A DNA stretch of 64,000 bases, taken from SABI01 sp963678555 (GTDB taxonomy: Bacteria; Spirochaetota; Spirochaetia; Sphaerochaetales; Sphaerochaetaceae). A program made the translations under genes and the position numbers. This document shows positions 42,781 through 52,015 of the stretch, piece after piece (the stretch's first letter is position 1; each line of letters starts with the position of its first letter). The notes under the pieces were generated by a model. It ran no database searches, was not told the DNA's origin, and was given only the letters and a program-made list of their open reading frames with translations. The stretch lies in NCBI GenBank assembly GCA_963678555.2, contig CAXXJA010000001.1, positions 372,001 through 436,000 of the forward strand. The letters run 5' to 3'.

Positions 42781-44061
42781 TTATGCCTTGTCGAGTGCCT
42801 GGCTGATATCTGCTACGATATCGTCCGCGTCCTCGATGCCGATACTGAGTCTCACGAAATCGGCACTGATGCCGGCTCCTTTAAGCTGCTCATCACTGAG
42901 CTGCCGGTGTGTCGTGCTGGCCGGGTGCAGGACACTGGTCCGTGCATCGGCGACATGGACGACAATGCCGGTCAGTTTCAGAGAGTCCATAAACCGGCCG
43001 GCAGCCTCTCTGCCTCCCGCTACACCGAAGGCAACGACACCACTGGAAAGTCCGTCAGTGAAATAACGCTGTGAGCGTTCATGGAACGCATCGTCAGGAA
43101 GACCCGGATAGTTGACCCAGCTTACCTTCTCGTGGTCCTTGAGGAACTGTGCCACCTTAAGCGCATTGTTGCTGTGTTGTCTGATTCGCAGTGCCAGGGT
43201 CTCCAGACCGAGATTGAGGTAGAAGGCGGCGGTAGGCTGAGGAGTTATTCCCAGGTCCCTCATCAGCTGGACCCGTGCCTTGATGATGTACGCTGCTTCC
43301 TTGAACTGTTCGGTGTAGGAGATCCCATGATAGGATGGGTCCGGTTCGCTCAGCTCAGGGTACCTGCCGTCCTTTGTCCAGTCGAACTTTCCGCTGTCAA
43401 CGACGACACCGCCGACGACTGTCGCATGCCCGTCCATGTATTTGGTGGTTGAATGAATGATAATGTCCGCACCATGCTCGAACGGGCGGCAGAGAATCGG
43501 AGTAGCAAAGGTGTTGTCCACGATGAGGGGCACACCGTGAGAGTGGGCGATGGTGCTGAACCGCTCGAAGTCGAGCACGGCAAGAGAAGGATTGGCCAGG
43601 GTTTCGGCAAAGACCAGGCGTGTGTTCTCATCAAAGAACGAGGAGATCTCCTCGTCGCTCATCTGTTCGCTCACATACCGTACCTCAATACCCATACGTT
43701 TCAGTGTGACCGAGAAGAGGTTCGTGGTTCCTCCGTACAGATTGTTGAGACAGACGAAGTTCTGTCCTGCCGAACAGATGTTGAACACGGATACCATGGA
43801 CGCAGCCTGTCCGCTGCTGGTGCACATCGCTCCGACTCCCCCCTCAAGATCAGCAATCTTGTCCTCAACGAAAGCGACCGTGGGGTTTGAAATGCGGGTG
43901 TACATGTGTCCCGGCTCTTCAAGATCGAACAGCTTCGCAAGATGCTCACTGCTGTCATAGCGGTAGGTCGTTCCCTGATAGATCGGGAGGGTCCGCAGTT
44001 GGCCGTTACCTGCGACATATCCTGACTGTATACACTTTGTGGCGTCCTTGAAATCACTCAT
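42781..44061 (-). CDS. O-acetylhomoserine sulfhydrylase (PLP-dependent)
   Basis: A 426-residue Cys/Met-metabolism PLP enzyme. The PLP lysine is in IIHSTTKYMDGH, with YTRISNPTV, LYGGTTNLF and VDNTFATP around the cofactor. Length and the DWTKDGRYPEL insert fit O-acetylhomoserine aminocarboxypropyltransferase, which makes homocysteine from O-acetylhomoserine and sulfide. SD AAGGAG 6 nt before the ATG. No SAM riboswitch or T-box could be recognised in its leader. Cystathionine gamma-synthase or methionine gamma-lyase are less likely alternatives. Confidence 0.9.
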   Translation of the reverse strand: MSDFKDATKCIQSGYVAGNGQLRTLPIYQGTTYRYDSSEHLAKLFDLEEPGHMYTRISNPTVAFVEDKIADLEGGVGAMCTSSGQAASMVSVFNICSAGQNFVCLNNLYGGTTNLFSVTLKRMGIEVRYVSEQMSDEEISSFFDENTRLVFAETLANPSLAVLDFERFSTIAHSHGVPLIVDNTFATPILCRPFEHGADIIIHSTTKYMDGHATVVGGVVVDSGKFDWTKDGRYPELSEPDPSYHGISYTEQFKEAAYIIKARVQLMRDLGITPQPTAAFYLNLGLETLALRIRQHSNNALKVAQFLKDHEKVSWVNYPGLPDDAFHERSQRYFTDGLSSGVVAFGVAGGREAAGRFMDSLKLTGIVVHVADARTSVLHPASTTHRQLSDEQLKGAGISADFVRLSIGIEDADDIVADISQALDKA

Positions 44062-44438
44062 GTGTTGCTCCTTGCTTCTTCATCATAGATGAATACCACT
44101 GCATACCATAAAGAGAGAGGAGAATCAATGAGTGCAGCGGGATACGAGAGGATCCGGTGCGGGAGCAAGGCCTTGTACCTGCAATATATATGATGACGAA
44201 ACGGCTAAAGTGTGCTATTATGTGCGCATCCACAACCTCAGTAACCAGGCTCTTCCGTTGACCAGAATATCTCGATTCGGGCCTATAGCCATGTCGGCAG
44301 TAGGTTGGTTCTGTAGAATCAAATGGCAATTAAATTGTTTTATTATAAATAATTATAATAAAAAAATGTTTGACATTATCCGCCTTTGAATGTACGATTT
44401 GATTATACCTGATTCGTCATACACCAGAGGAGGACACC
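44062..44438. other. Intergenic region between divergent metY-like and lipoprotein genes
   Basis: 377 bp. It contains the lipoprotein promoter and, before it, a very AT-rich stretch (44330-44366) that could act as an UP element. No known riboswitch signature was recognised on the minus strand ahead of the sulfhydrylase gene. Confidence 0.5.
44370..44398 (+). promoter_or_regulatory. Promoter of the lipoprotein gene
   Basis: Perfect -35 TTGACA (44370-44375), 17-nt spacer, TACGAT (44393-44398), with an A/T-rich tract directly upstream. One of the strongest-looking promoters in the window. Confidence 0.75.
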
Positions 44439-44873
44439 ATGAAAATCCAGGTTTTCCTTATGATTATCGTCTGTATCATCCTGCTGATAAGCTGTACCGG
44501 GTGCGAAACGGATGGTGATCTGCCAGATCTCAGTTACGACCCCGTCGATCTCACCTACGATACAAATGTGCTGTTGATGTACCGCTGGGTGAAAGAGACA
44601 ACCTCAGCGGATCCTGAGTACATGGAATTCGTTGTTTCAAAAATTTCCGATACCACCTTTACCCTTGTGGTATATTCCGATGAGGAGCACAACGATACGC
44701 AGAGCATGGGAATCATTCAACTTGATCCCGAAACGTCTGCCACCTGTACGATAGGTGATACCGTATATCAGATGAAGGTGAGCGCGACGGAGACAGGAGT
44801 GATCACTCTCTCGCTGAAGAACGAGGAACAGGACCTTGCCTACTACTTCGGGCCTGTTCTTATAACTGATTAG
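44439..44873 (+). CDS. Hypothetical lipoprotein
   Basis: 144 residues with a lipoprotein signal peptide and lipobox LISC (Cys about residue 19), followed by another CxxC-like TGC. The mature part is rich in Asp, Thr and beta-strand patterns (FVVSKISDTTFTLVVYSDEE), like a small beta-sandwich. No family recognised. SD GAGGAGG; preceded by a strong promoter, so it may be well expressed. Confidence 0.75.
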   Translation: MKIQVFLMIIVCIILLISCTGCETDGDLPDLSYDPVDLTYDTNVLLMYRWVKETTSADPEYMEFVVSKISDTTFTLVVYSDEEHNDTQSMGIIQLDPETSATCTIGDTVYQMKVSATETGVITLSLKNEEQDLAYYFGPVLITD

Positions 44874-44886
44874 AAGACATGGTCTG

Positions 44887-44939
44887 CCGGCCATCTTCTC
44901 ATCAATGGGAGAGCTGAGTTGTGGAAACTTGGTGGCCGG
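44887..44939 (+). other. Inverted repeat 3' of the lipoprotein gene
   Basis: GCCGGCCA (44887-44894) and TGGCCGGC (44932-44939) can pair around a 37-nt loop; GGTGG and CCACC form an overlapping alternative. No T-tract follows directly. It may be a 3' structure or part of an unknown leader RNA. Confidence 0.4.
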
Positions 44940-45062
44940 CGTTTAACCACCCCGAAAGAGTACCCTGCGGTCCTGCGTTCTCAACAACCGGGTATCAACC
45001 GTACAGGTACTGAAAACGTATCTTTTTTTATTCCGTATTGCCGGGAAACAGGCCTCAGCATG

Positions 45063-45091
45063 TTGTCACTTTCCTTATGACATAGTATCTT
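45063..45091 (+). promoter_or_regulatory. Promoter of the second RND operon
   Basis: TTGTCA (45063-45068), 17-nt spacer, TATCTT (45086-45091), 30 nt before the TolC-like ATG. Confidence 0.6.
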
Positions 45092-45121
45092 TAGTGTGCT
45101 AACTAATTGAAGGAAACAATC

Positions 45122-46435
45122 ATGTTGAAGAAACTTTCCATTATAGTTCTCCTGATCACAGCAGGTGCACTTCTGTGGGCTGAGGAGACTCTGACTCTAG
45201 AACAGGCACTGCAGCAGGCAGTTGAGAATAACCTCTCTCTGGCAGGTGCATCGATAGATGTGGAAGGGGCCAGGCGCGATCTTGATACGTCTTGGAATCT
45301 CTTCCTCCCTTCCCTGAATCTCAGTATCTCAACCAGCGGGATGACCCCAGTTTTTCAGGCTCCGACTGTTACCGGATTAACGGGACCGGTCGCTGTATCA
45401 GCGTCAAACCAGGGGCTGAGTGTTGGCCTTTCTGCCTCCTTTCAGCTTAATCCTGCCGTGAAGGATCAGCTGGAAGCCTATGCTGTGGGCTATGAGATAC
45501 AGCGGGTAACCTATCAGCAGGCGAAGGCGGAAATCGACAAGAGTGTGAGACAGCTGTTCTACTACCTCATTATGCAGGAGAAGAATATTGCGGTTCAGGA
45601 GAGGAATCTTGACCTTGCTCGGCAGCGGTATGAAGAGACCGTGTCGAAATATGAGTCCGGTTTCGCTTCACAGACGGAAGTGCTTTCGAGTCAGCTGGCG
45701 GCCAAGAATCTGGAGCCCGCTCTGCAGATGGCGAGGAACGATTATCAGTCGAATCTTCTCAGCTTCAAGGCTCTTATAGGGGCTTCACCGGAAGAGAAGC
45801 TGACACTACAGGGGGAGATACCCTCCCTGATCGGAGAAGTGAACCTTGGTGAAATCGATTCCCTGATCCAGAGCACCTATACGGTGCAGCTGCTCGGGAT
45901 GAACCTGAAGCAGCTGCAGGTGAACAGGGAACTGAGCAGGAAGCAGGCTTTCTTCCCCACGCTCTCCGTTTCGGGAAACTACTCACTCTCTCTGTGGAGT
46001 GAGCAGTACGTGAACACACTCAGTGATTCGCTCACCTATCAGGTAGCACTCTCGATCCCGCTTGATGGTCACATTCCCGATTCAAGGGGTGATGTGACTA
46101 TGCAGAAGATCGATGAGTCGATCAGGAAGCTTTCACTGCAGATGGACCTCACCATTCAACAGATGGGGGTGCAGTTCGCCACCCAGCTTCAGGCAATCCA
46201 GATGTTCTCCCTTCAGCTGGACCTTGCCCGGCAGTCACTCTCGCTGACCCGGCAGTTGTATGATATGCAGTTGACTCAGTATGAGACAGGGTATATCAGT
46301 GTCATCGACCTTGAGGAGGCTCAGAATAATCTCCTCTCCGCCGAGGTGAATATCCTTTCTCTCCAGTACCAGTATATAAACGCACTGATCGAACTGGCTT
46401 CAATTATGAACATTGATATGAAGGAGTTGTACTAG
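45122..46435 (+). CDS. TolC-like outer membrane efflux protein
   Basis: 437 residues with a signal peptide (about 1-18, LLWA) and two OEP repeats: LTLEQALQQAVENNLSL at the mature N-terminus and long coiled-coil helices (about 120-210 and 330-430). I start at ATG 45122, with GAAGGA 7 nt upstream, rather than the TTG at 45107. First gene of the operon tolC-like, adaptor, permease, PII-like. Confidence 0.9.
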   Translation: MLKKLSIIVLLITAGALLWAEETLTLEQALQQAVENNLSLAGASIDVEGARRDLDTSWNLFLPSLNLSISTSGMTPVFQAPTVTGLTGPVAVSASNQGLSVGLSASFQLNPAVKDQLEAYAVGYEIQRVTYQQAKAEIDKSVRQLFYYLIMQEKNIAVQERNLDLARQRYEETVSKYESGFASQTEVLSSQLAAKNLEPALQMARNDYQSNLLSFKALIGASPEEKLTLQGEIPSLIGEVNLGEIDSLIQSTYTVQLLGMNLKQLQVNRELSRKQAFFPTLSVSGNYSLSLWSEQYVNTLSDSLTYQVALSIPLDGHIPDSRGDVTMQKIDESIRKLSLQMDLTIQQMGVQFATQLQAIQMFSLQLDLARQSLSLTRQLYDMQLTQYETGYISVIDLEEAQNNLLSAEVNILSLQYQYINALIELASIMNIDMKELY

Positions 46436-46438
46436 AGT

Positions 46439-47374
46439 ATGAACAATACGAAGAAGAAACATAGAGGAGCTCTGATCATCATGATCATTGTGCTCGTCGG
46501 CCTGGTGACCGTGATTGTGCTCAATCCCTTCGAGGGGCTTGTTCAGTCTCTGCAGGATACTCAAGTAGGTGCGGAATCTGAAGGTCCGGCCATGGTGAGT
46601 GTTCGGATTCTGCCCCTGGAGCTCACATCCATGGACAAGGTGATTCGTGCGAACGGTAATGTGATCGACCCCTCCTCACTCGATGTGTATCCCGAGGTCG
46701 CTGGGAAGCTGACGTCTCTGATGGTCTCAGTCGGTGATCGTGTGCAGAAGGGCCAGGAACTGGCCGTCATTGATCCCTCCCGTGCAGGAATGGTCTATAA
46801 GAACAGTATCATCACCAGTCCCAGTGAAGGGACCGTACTCGCACTGCCGTTTGTGGAAGAAGCAATGGTGAGTGCACAGACTCCGATAGTGCGGCTCGGG
46901 CTGATCGATGACCTTGAAGTGGTCACCTACATAGCCGAACAGTACATCGGTGAGGTCTCCATCGGCACGAAGGCCACGCTGACCTTCGCCGCCTTCCCCT
47001 CCAGAACCTTCGGTGCTGAGGTCACCTACCTGAGTCCGGTGCTCAATGCAGCGACTCGGACACTCGAGATTCATCTCACCATAGAAGACCCGCAGCGGGT
47101 CGTGAAGAGCGGGATGTTCCCCTCGGTGACTCTCTACACCGAACACCGTGAGGATATCATCTCGATACCGGCCTCCGCCCTTCTGTATGAAGGCGATCAG
47201 GGCTATGTGTTCACTGCAGATGAAGATGGAGTCGCCCGCAGAAGGCTGGTCGCAACTGGTATCCAGGTGGGAACCGAAGTGGAGGTCACTGAAGGACTGA
47301 AGGCAGGTGAGCAGCTTGTTGTAGAAGGGCATACACTGTTATCCGATGGTGCACTGCTCAATATCGTACAGTAA
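46439..47374 (+). CDS. RND periplasmic adaptor (membrane fusion) protein
   Basis: A 311-residue HlyD/AcrA-like adaptor with an N-terminal membrane anchor (about 10-30) instead of a lipobox. The lipoyl domain halves are VYPEVAGKLTSLMVSVGDRVQKGQ and SPSEGTVLALPFVEEAM. The coiled-coil hairpin between them is nearly absent, so it is a short-hairpin adaptor, unlike the first operon's. Three nt after the tolC-like stop. Confidence 0.9.
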   Translation: MNNTKKKHRGALIIMIIVLVGLVTVIVLNPFEGLVQSLQDTQVGAESEGPAMVSVRILPLELTSMDKVIRANGNVIDPSSLDVYPEVAGKLTSLMVSVGDRVQKGQELAVIDPSRAGMVYKNSIITSPSEGTVLALPFVEEAMVSAQTPIVRLGLIDDLEVVTYIAEQYIGEVSIGTKATLTFAAFPSRTFGAEVTYLSPVLNAATRTLEIHLTIEDPQRVVKSGMFPSVTLYTEHREDIISIPASALLYEGDQGYVFTADEDGVARRRLVATGIQVGTEVEVTEGLKAGEQLVVEGHTLLSDGALLNIVQ

Positions 47375-47385
47375 GGGAGTGTGGT

Positions 47386-50300
47386 ATGAGTCTTACCGAT
47401 ACCGTAGTGAAGCGGCCGACGACAGTCATCGTCATCTTCGCTCTTCTGACAGCCCTCGCTGTCGTTGTTTTTCCCAATCTCGCACTCGAGCTGTTTCCCG
47501 AGATGGATCTTCCGATGGTGATTATCTTCTCCACCTATCAGGGAGCCAGCCCCGAGACCATGGAGTCGCGGGTGACCAAGGTGATCGAAAGTGCCGTCTC
47601 AAATGTGTCGGGAATAAGCAATATTAGCTCGACAAGTTCGGAGGGGATGGCTCTCATTATGGTGGAGTTCGCCTACGGCACTGATCTCGATCAGGCTTCC
47701 CAGGCGATGAATGACAATATCAACCTCTTCAGCGATGCCTTTCCGGACGATGCTTCCAGACCTACAATCTTCAAACTTAACACCAATATGATGCCGATCA
47801 TGAACATTGCATTGAAAGGTAATGAGGGGATGGATGCCAACTCGCTGCGGTCACTGATGGAAGATGTCATTCAGAACCGCCTTGAGCGGGTGGAAGGAGT
47901 ATCGACGACCAACATCAACGGCGGACAGGATACCTATGTACAGGTAGCTGTCGACCAGAACCGACTTGAGTCCTACGGGATGACGCTTTCGCAAGTGGCC
48001 TACGCACTTAACCCGCAGAACCTGCAGGTCGGTGCCGGCACCCTGATCGAAGGAGAGTTCTCCTATCTCCTCCGTACTGATGCGGAATTCTCCTCGATTC
48101 ATGAGATCGGGGATGTGATGATTGCAAGCTTTCCCACCTACGACTCACGCGGGCAGGTCACCGGATCGCAGGTAATCCGCCTTTCAGATATCGCTGAGGT
48201 GTCGTATGCGTACCGGGAAGCGACGAGCTCGGTCTACATTAACGGACAGCCGGGAGTCTACATCGCTGTGTCAAAGGAGAGTGATGCGAACACCGTACAG
48301 GTCGCTGACAGACTTGACGCCATGATTGAACAGATCAACTCGGAACTGCCGACCGGCATAAGCCTCGAGGTGATCATCGATACCTCCAGTATCGTGGAAT
48401 CCACGATCAACGCCGTATATGAGTCACTGATGTATGGGGTGATCCTGGTGATGGTGGTACTCTTCCTCTTCCTGAGAAGCATCAAGAGTACCCTTATCAT
48501 CGGAGTTGCGATCCCCATGTCGCTGCTGCTCACGATCCTTGCAATGTTCTTCATAGGATACTCCCTCAACCTTATGACACTCACCGGTCTGATACTCGGT
48601 CTCGGAATGACCGTTGACTCCTCGATTGTCGTTCTTGAGAACATCTTCCGCTACCGCGAGCGTGGAGCGAAACTCCAGGCTGCTTCGATACTTGGAACGA
48701 AGGAGATGATCGTAGCAATCACGGCCAGTACGCTTACGACTGTGGGGGTGTTTGTCCCGATGGTGCTGCTCAGGAGTAACCTTGAGATGCTCGGGGAGAT
48801 ACTCACTCCCATGGCGGGCACCATCATCATATCCCTTGTCTCCTCCCTGATCGTATCGGTGACATTGATCCCGGTGCTCACCAGCAGTTACGTGAAGGTC
48901 TATACGCGGAAGCAGAAACCTCTGAGGATCAGACTCCTGAAGGCGATTGATGATGCTTCAGAGCGGGGATTCGATGCTCTCGACCGGGGATACAAGCGGG
49001 TTCTTGCAGCCTTCATCGACTACAAATGGCTGACGCTGCTTATCGTGATCCTGATCATGGTGATCACATTCCAGGCCTTCGGTGCGATGAACCAGAGCCT
49101 CTATCCGACGATGAGTGAAGAGAGTGTCACTCTCAGTGTCACACTGCCTCAGGGGACGACACTGGAGACAACCGAACGGATGCTCCTTGACCTTCAGCAG
49201 CGGGCAAAACGCGATGTCAGCGGATACAAGGATATTATTGTCACTGCCGGCGGCGGCAATATGAGGTTCAATGCGGGAGGATCAAATACCGGATCACTTC
49301 AGATCTCTCTCCAATCGGAAGGGGATCATGTTGATTCGATGACCGAGGTGCAGCAGACACTGCGCTCCTATTTCAATTTCTACCCTGCCGCAGAGTTTTC
49401 TTTCTCTCAGGTTTCCATGGGACTGGGCAACCTCAACCCTGTAGATGTTGCCGTGAAGAGTGACGACCTTGAACTGGCTGTCTCGACAGCTCATGCCATT
49501 GAGCAGCTGATCCGTGACAACCTTGAGGGTGTGACTGAGATCCGGACCGATTTCGAAGAGGGCCTTCCCGAGCTGCAGATTGTCATAGACCGTGAACGGG
49601 CCTACTCCTACAACCTCACGATGCAGGTCATAGCCAGTGAGATCAGCAACAGTGTCAACGGTATCACGGCAACCGTGCTCAAGGAGAACGGCAAAGAGAC
49701 CGATGTCGTAGTGATGCTGAGAGAGGAGGACAGATCCAGCGAGCTTGACCTTCAGAGTATTTTCGTGAGGAATGCGATGGGGGAGAAGATTTCTCTGGCT
49801 AACATCGCATCCATCCAGCGCACCACCGGTCCGGTATCGATCACACGTGAGAACGAGATGAGAACTGTGCATGTGCTCGGTGGTCTCAGAGCCTCCTACA
49901 CGGTAAGCGAAGCGGAACATGATATCAAGGCTCTCATACGTGACAACATCAGTCTATCCGATCAGGTATTCATCGAATACGGTGGCGATTTTGCAGACAT
50001 GAGTGCTATGTTCAACCACCTCTGGATCATCCTCGTTCTTGCTATCGTCCTCGTGTTCGGAGTCATGGCCAGTCTGTTCGAGTCGTTCCGCAATCCCTTC
50101 ATTGTCCTGCTTTCGATGCCTCTGATGATGGTCGGAGTCGTGGGTATCTACCTGATCACCGGTGAAGCCTTCTCCCTTATCAGTATGATAGGTCTGGTGA
50201 TCCTTGCAGGTGTTGTGGTGAACAACGGTATCGTCCTTATCGAATACATCAATCTTCTGAGAAGACGCGGTCTTGCTGTCCGCGAAGCCTGTATCGAGGC

Positions 50301-50550
50301 AGGCGGAAGCCGCCTGAAGCCGATTCTCATGACCTCCCTGACAACCATCTTCGGAATGGTCCCTCTTGGATTCTTCGGAGGTCAGGGAGCTGAACAGATA
50401 CAACCGATCGGACAGACGATCATCGGGGGAATGGCTATCAGTACCATCATGACCATCTTTTTCACACCGACACTGTACGCCCTGTTCAACAGAGATACAC
50501 ACAAGGTTGATGTGGAGAGCATAGAGACCTATGTCGAGGAGGATGAATAG
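47386..50550 (+). CDS. RND family efflux permease
   Basis: A 1054-residue two-fold-repeated RND permease with 12 predicted helices and two large periplasmic domains. TM4 has GLGMTVDSSIVVLENIFRYRE, with the proton-relay Asp kept and Ser in place of the second Asp. The second half has VVVNNGIVLIEYINLL and RLKPILMTSLTTIFGMVP. Of the HAE-type found widely in anaerobes; substrate unknown. It is followed by a PII-like gene. Confidence 0.93.
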   Translation: MSLTDTVVKRPTTVIVIFALLTALAVVVFPNLALELFPEMDLPMVIIFSTYQGASPETMESRVTKVIESAVSNVSGISNISSTSSEGMALIMVEFAYGTDLDQASQAMNDNINLFSDAFPDDASRPTIFKLNTNMMPIMNIALKGNEGMDANSLRSLMEDVIQNRLERVEGVSTTNINGGQDTYVQVAVDQNRLESYGMTLSQVAYALNPQNLQVGAGTLIEGEFSYLLRTDAEFSSIHEIGDVMIASFPTYDSRGQVTGSQVIRLSDIAEVSYAYREATSSVYINGQPGVYIAVSKESDANTVQVADRLDAMIEQINSELPTGISLEVIIDTSSIVESTINAVYESLMYGVILVMVVLFLFLRSIKSTLIIGVAIPMSLLLTILAMFFIGYSLNLMTLTGLILGLGMTVDSSIVVLENIFRYRERGAKLQAASILGTKEMIVAITASTLTTVGVFVPMVLLRSNLEMLGEILTPMAGTIIISLVSSLIVSVTLIPVLTSSYVKVYTRKQKPLRIRLLKAIDDASERGFDALDRGYKRVLAAFIDYKWLTLLIVILIMVITFQAFGAMNQSLYPTMSEESVTLSVTLPQGTTLETTERMLLDLQQRAKRDVSGYKDIIVTAGGGNMRFNAGGSNTGSLQISLQSEGDHVDSMTEVQQTLRSYFNFYPAAEFSFSQVSMGLGNLNPVDVAVKSDDLELAVSTAHAIEQLIRDNLEGVTEIRTDFEEGLPELQIVIDRERAYSYNLTMQVIASEISNSVNGITATVLKENGKETDVVVMLREEDRSSELDLQSIFVRNAMGEKISLANIASIQRTTGPVSITRENEMRTVHVLGGLRASYTVSEAEHDIKALIRDNISLSDQVFIEYGGDFADMSAMFNHLWIILVLAIVLVFGVMASLFESFRNPFIVLLSMPLMMVGVVGIYLITGEAFSLISMIGLVILAGVVVNNGIVLIEYINLLRRRGLAVREACIEAGGSRLKPILMTSLTTIFGMVPLGFFGGQGAEQIQPIGQTIIGGMAISTIMTIFFTPTLYALFNRDTHKVDVESIETYVEEDE

Positions 50551-50551
50551 G

Positions 50552-50824
50552 ATGAGAAGAGTGGAGATCATGGCTGCCCAGGCGATTCTCGAGGATGTGC
50601 TCGAGGCTCTGGAGCACTACGGAGTTCCGAAACATTATACGATCGTGCCCACAGCACACGGGGTAGGGAATACCATTCCCAAACGTGGTGATTCAGTGTG
50701 GCCGGAAGAGAATTTCATCCTGATCATCTACTGCGAGCAGATGGAGCTTGAATCGATAGAGAAGGCCCTTGAACTGGTGAGAAAGAAGTACGATCACGAG
50801 GGAATCGGCTACTTTGTCATGTAG
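50552..50824 (+). CDS. PII-superfamily transporter-associated protein (PG0541/DUF3240-like)
   Basis: A 90-residue soluble protein with the PII-like order: VEIMAAQAILEDVLEALEHYG, YTIVPTAHGVGNTIPKRGDSVWPEENFILIIYC (T-loop-like region), then ELESIEKALELVRKKY. Proteins of this type are encoded next to RND pumps. Start at 50552, 1 nt after the permease stop, with GAGGAGG 9 nt upstream; ATG 50543 is too close to it. Probably a trimeric regulator or metal/nucleotide sensor for the pump (inference). Confidence 0.75.
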   Translation: MRRVEIMAAQAILEDVLEALEHYGVPKHYTIVPTAHGVGNTIPKRGDSVWPEENFILIIYCEQMELESIEKALELVRKKYDHEGIGYFVM

Positions 50825-50869
50825 CCTTGTACCGGGCCGGTGTTTTCGTACAGCAGGTGCCGGTCGTAC

Positions 50870-51367
50870 CTAGATGAGCTTCGGATCCTGGTCCTGCCCC
50901 TGCCGGTTGGCCTGTGCAAGCAGTTCGTCGGTACGTCTCAGATGCCTGCTGATGTCACGGGCCAGATTGAGCATCATGATCGTGTAGACTGCGGGGTGAG
51001 ACTTGCTCAGCAGATAGAAGTCACGGTTGTTCAGTGTCACCACATGGGTCTGCCCGGTTGCAACGGCACTTGCCGCACACGGTTGGACATCTATCAGTTC
51101 CATTTCCCCGAACGAATCCCCTTCAATCAGCGAAGCGATGATCCTCTCATCACCGGGGCTTTCCTGAGAGTGTTTGGTGATGTCAACGTTCCCGGTGACA
51201 ATGAAGAACACGGTGGAGTTGAACTCTCCCTGTGTGAGGATAGCGGTGTTCGGGGAAAAATCCAGTTCCTTGATATAGGGACGGACTGCATCTATCTGAT
51301 CATCAGATAGCCCCCCAAAGAGACTGTGTCTACAGAAGAATTCATTGGGTATCGAACATCCGCTCAT
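50870..51367 (-). CDS. Cyclic-nucleotide-binding domain protein without HTH
   Basis: A 165-residue CAP_ED (cNMP-binding) domain protein with GGLSDDQIDAV lead-in, a beta-roll (ILTQGEFNSTVFFIVTGNVDI) and the phosphate-binding cassette GDSFGEMELIDVQPCAASAVA (Arg of the classical PBC replaced: CAASA instead of R-S/T-A). The Arg loss makes cAMP binding doubtful. No DNA-binding domain follows. Possibly a regulatory partner or a sensor of another ligand. Confidence 0.82.
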   Translation of the reverse strand: MSGCSIPNEFFCRHSLFGGLSDDQIDAVRPYIKELDFSPNTAILTQGEFNSTVFFIVTGNVDITKHSQESPGDERIIASLIEGDSFGEMELIDVQPCAASAVATGQTHVVTLNNRDFYLLSKSHPAVYTIMMLNLARDISRHLRRTDELLAQANRQGQDQDPKLI

Positions 51368-51447
51368 ATGCCATCATACATCCGCCTTCTCCTGATAGCA
51401 AGGAAAAGACGGTTTCAATTGCACAAATGAGTGCAGGAAAGGGCTTA

Positions 51448-51762
51448 TCAGTCCTCGAACTGGACAGCAGTACCGTAGACGAGGACCTCTGCAGCCCCCT
51501 GAGCGATATTACTCGTGGAGTACCGGATATTGATGACGGCATCTGCCTTCATCTCCTCGGCTTCCCTGACCATTCTCTGTGTCGCGATCGCCCGGGCTTC
51601 ATCAAGCATCTCTGCATAGGTGGTCAACTCTCCGCCGACGATTGTCTTGAGTCCGGCGAGAATATCCTTTCCAAGGTGTTTTGCCCTGATAGTAGAGCCT
51701 TTCACAATGGAAAGAGTCCTGAGTTTCCTGTCTGTGATATGATCAGTATTTACTAAAATCAT
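51448..51762 (-). CDS. YbjQ/UPF0145 family protein
   Basis: A 104-residue protein of the YbjQ family: VKGSTIRAKHLGKDILAGLKTIVGGELTTYAEMLDEAR and ADAVINIRYSTS with a GTAV C-terminus. It forms pentamers in solved relatives. Function unclear; a heavy-metal-binding link is suggested by annotation only. Its start overlaps the upstream small membrane protein by 20 nt. Confidence 0.9.
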   Translation of the reverse strand: MILVNTDHITDRKLRTLSIVKGSTIRAKHLGKDILAGLKTIVGGELTTYAEMLDEARAIATQRMVREAEEMKADAVINIRYSTSNIAQGAAEVLVYGTAVQFED

Positions 51763-51961
51763 CTTCCTTCTCCTTCTGTATCTCCTGATTTCTCTGCCAG
51801 AGCAGATATATCATCACGATGATGAGCGCAGCTATGAACAGGAATATGAGGATCTTGAAGACTAGAGGTACTCCAAGCCATACAAACACTGATCCATAGG
51901 CAGTCACCCCGGCAATGAAGAGAACCGAAAATACAATCGGCAGTATAAGTTCCTTCTTCAT
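51743..51961 (-). CDS. Small two-helix membrane protein
   Basis: 72 residues with two hydrophobic helices (about 4-26 and 32-54) and a charged tail (QRNQEIQKEKEDDFSKY). I start at ATG 51961, with GGAGG upstream, rather than the GTG at 51973. No family recognised. Overlaps ybjQ by 20 nt, so probably functions with it. Confidence 0.7.
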   Translation of the reverse strand: MKKELILPIVFSVLFIAGVTAYGSVFVWLGVPLVFKILIFLFIAALIIVMIYLLWQRNQEIQKEKEDDFSKY

Positions 51962-52015
51962 GATCCCGATCACCTCCTGATCTATCGTATCGCCAGAACA
52001 CGCACCAGCTCACAT

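Noticed and set aside
44062..44340. SAM riboswitch or T-box ahead of the sulfhydrylase gene
   Set aside because: Checked on the minus strand; none of the consensus motifs (for example the GGTGGTACCGCG-type T-box block) is present.
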